Below, one piece after another: positions 6,344 through 6,734 of a DNA stretch of 6,734 bases (positions within the stretch are counted from its first letter, which is position 1; every line of letters starts with the position of its first letter). The stretch lies in the NCBI GenBank assembly GCA_016201645.1, contig JACQCL010000107.1, positions 1 to 6,734 of the forward strand, in the 5' to 3' direction. This stretch comes from Candidatus Rokuibacteriota bacterium. Its GTDB lineage: Bacteria; Methylomirabilota; Methylomirabilia; Rokubacteriales; CSP1-6. A program made the translations under genes and the position numbers. A model generated the notes under the pieces. The model saw only the letters and a program-made list of their open reading frames with translations, ran no database searches and had not been told where the DNA came from.

Positions 6344-6465
6344 TCAGCCCCAACCGGCTTGGGATGCTTGGGTCGCCGCCGGTAGGCGGTCTTCGGCACC
6401 TCCACCTTGGGCGGCTTCCTCGGCATCGGCTTCCTCACCCTCGCGTGCGCCGGCTTCTTCTTCAT
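6340..6465 (-). CDS. Putative 41-residue Lys/Pro/Arg-rich small protein
   Basis: The ATG at 6465 overlaps the mobA stop as ATGA and the TGA at 6340-6342 overlaps the thiI start as ATGA, so the frame exactly bridges the two genes. The product begins MKKKPAHARVRKPMPRKPPK. It is extremely basic, with about 16 Lys or Arg, nine Pro and only two acidic residues, and has no hydrophobic segment. No Shine-Dalgarno of note stands before it, as expected if ribosomes re-initiate after mobA. I recognise no family. Such a peptide would probably be disordered and could bind RNA or ribosomes, but that is inference. The alternative is a non-coding spacer with chance overlaps, or a lost C-terminal extension of mobA. 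Confidence 0.5.
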   Translation of the reverse strand: MKKKPAHARVRKPMPRKPPKVEVPKTAYRRRPKHPKPVGAE

Positions 6466-6734
6466 GCTTCTAGAATAGCGCGGGCACGGGCGAGTTCGTC
6501 GGGGGTGTTGACGTTCATGAAGCAGATCGAGGGATCGGCGATCCGCGCGATTTCCGCCTCCGGAATCTCAAGGACCTTCACGTGAGGAAAGAAGCCAACG
6601 ACTTTGAAACGCTTGGCCTGGAGGACCGCCTCCATGTGGGGCAAGCAGGTCTTGGCGTAGAGGGCGTGGAGGGTCTCGTGCTGGTCGCCGACCTTGGGGA
6701 TCACGACGTCGGCCTCTCCCGCGCGGGAGACGAC
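6462..6734 (-). CDS. mobA: Molybdenum cofactor guanylyltransferase MobA, C-terminal part
   Basis: Only the last 90 codons are in the window; the frame is open at the right edge and the GTP-binding N-terminus lies outside. The visible part carries the late landmarks of MobA: an ADVVIPKVGD strand, LHALYAKTCLP matching the family's HPLHALY helix, a FFPHVKV strand, and the closing FMNVNTPDELARA. MobA attaches GMP to molybdopterin to make the dinucleotide cofactor used by DMSO-reductase-family enzymes. The missing N-terminus leaves a fused or MobA-like nucleotidyltransferase possible, but the ending is characteristic. Its stop is TGA at 6462-6464, overlapping the start of the small ORF that links it to thiI. 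Confidence 0.85.
   Translation of the reverse strand, partial: VVSRAGEADVVIPKVGDQHETLHALYAKTCLPHMEAVLQAKRFKVVGFFPHVKVLEIPEAEIARIADPSICFMNVNTPDELARARAILEA

Noticed and set aside
5090..6385. Plus-strand open frame of 431 codons opposite thiI
   Set aside because: Antisense shadow of thiI with a low-complexity Arg/His/Asp-rich translation and no recognisable motif.

Overview
The window is a GC-rich stretch (about two-thirds G+C by eye, not counted) of a bacterial chromosome. It is densely packed with minus-strand genes that overlap by a few bases. All large genes are housekeeping or metabolic, and I see no insertion sequence, phage gene, tRNA, rRNA or CRISPR array. NrdR marks the genome as bacterial. 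The rpiB-glyA-nrdR order, the B12-type radical SAM protein, the rhodanese-free ThiI and the high GC fit a soil or groundwater lineage such as Rokubacteria/NC10 or a deltaproteobacterial relative. That placement is inference from gene content only.

Reading in the direction of transcription (right to left), the first block is mobA (3' part only) - a 41-codon Lys/Pro/Arg-rich small ORF - thiI - a beta-CASP metallo-beta-lactamase-fold nuclease. Each junction is a 4-base ATGA or GTGA stop/start overlap, so the four frames look translationally coupled. After a 77-base gap with a possible promoter, the second block is rpiB - glyA - nrdR, overlapping by 14 and 4 bases. It joins pentose phosphate isomerisation, serine/glycine/one-carbon metabolism and control of ribonucleotide reductase, all of which bear on nucleotide supply. 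The left end holds the first 362 codons of a B12-binding-type radical SAM enzyme that runs off the window.

The only long gene-poor stretch is 1089-1434. It carries two divergent sigma70-like promoters with 17-base spacers. One drives the radical SAM gene leftward and has a C6G7 palindrome filling most of its spacer. The other points right and precedes a possible structured leader, a near-perfect Shine-Dalgarno sequence, an 11-codon ORF (GTG start, MAKKKKGKKRK) and tandem hairpins facing the end of nrdR. This looks like a complete miniature transcription unit and is the least explained part of the window, together with the 41-codon ORF between mobA and thiI.
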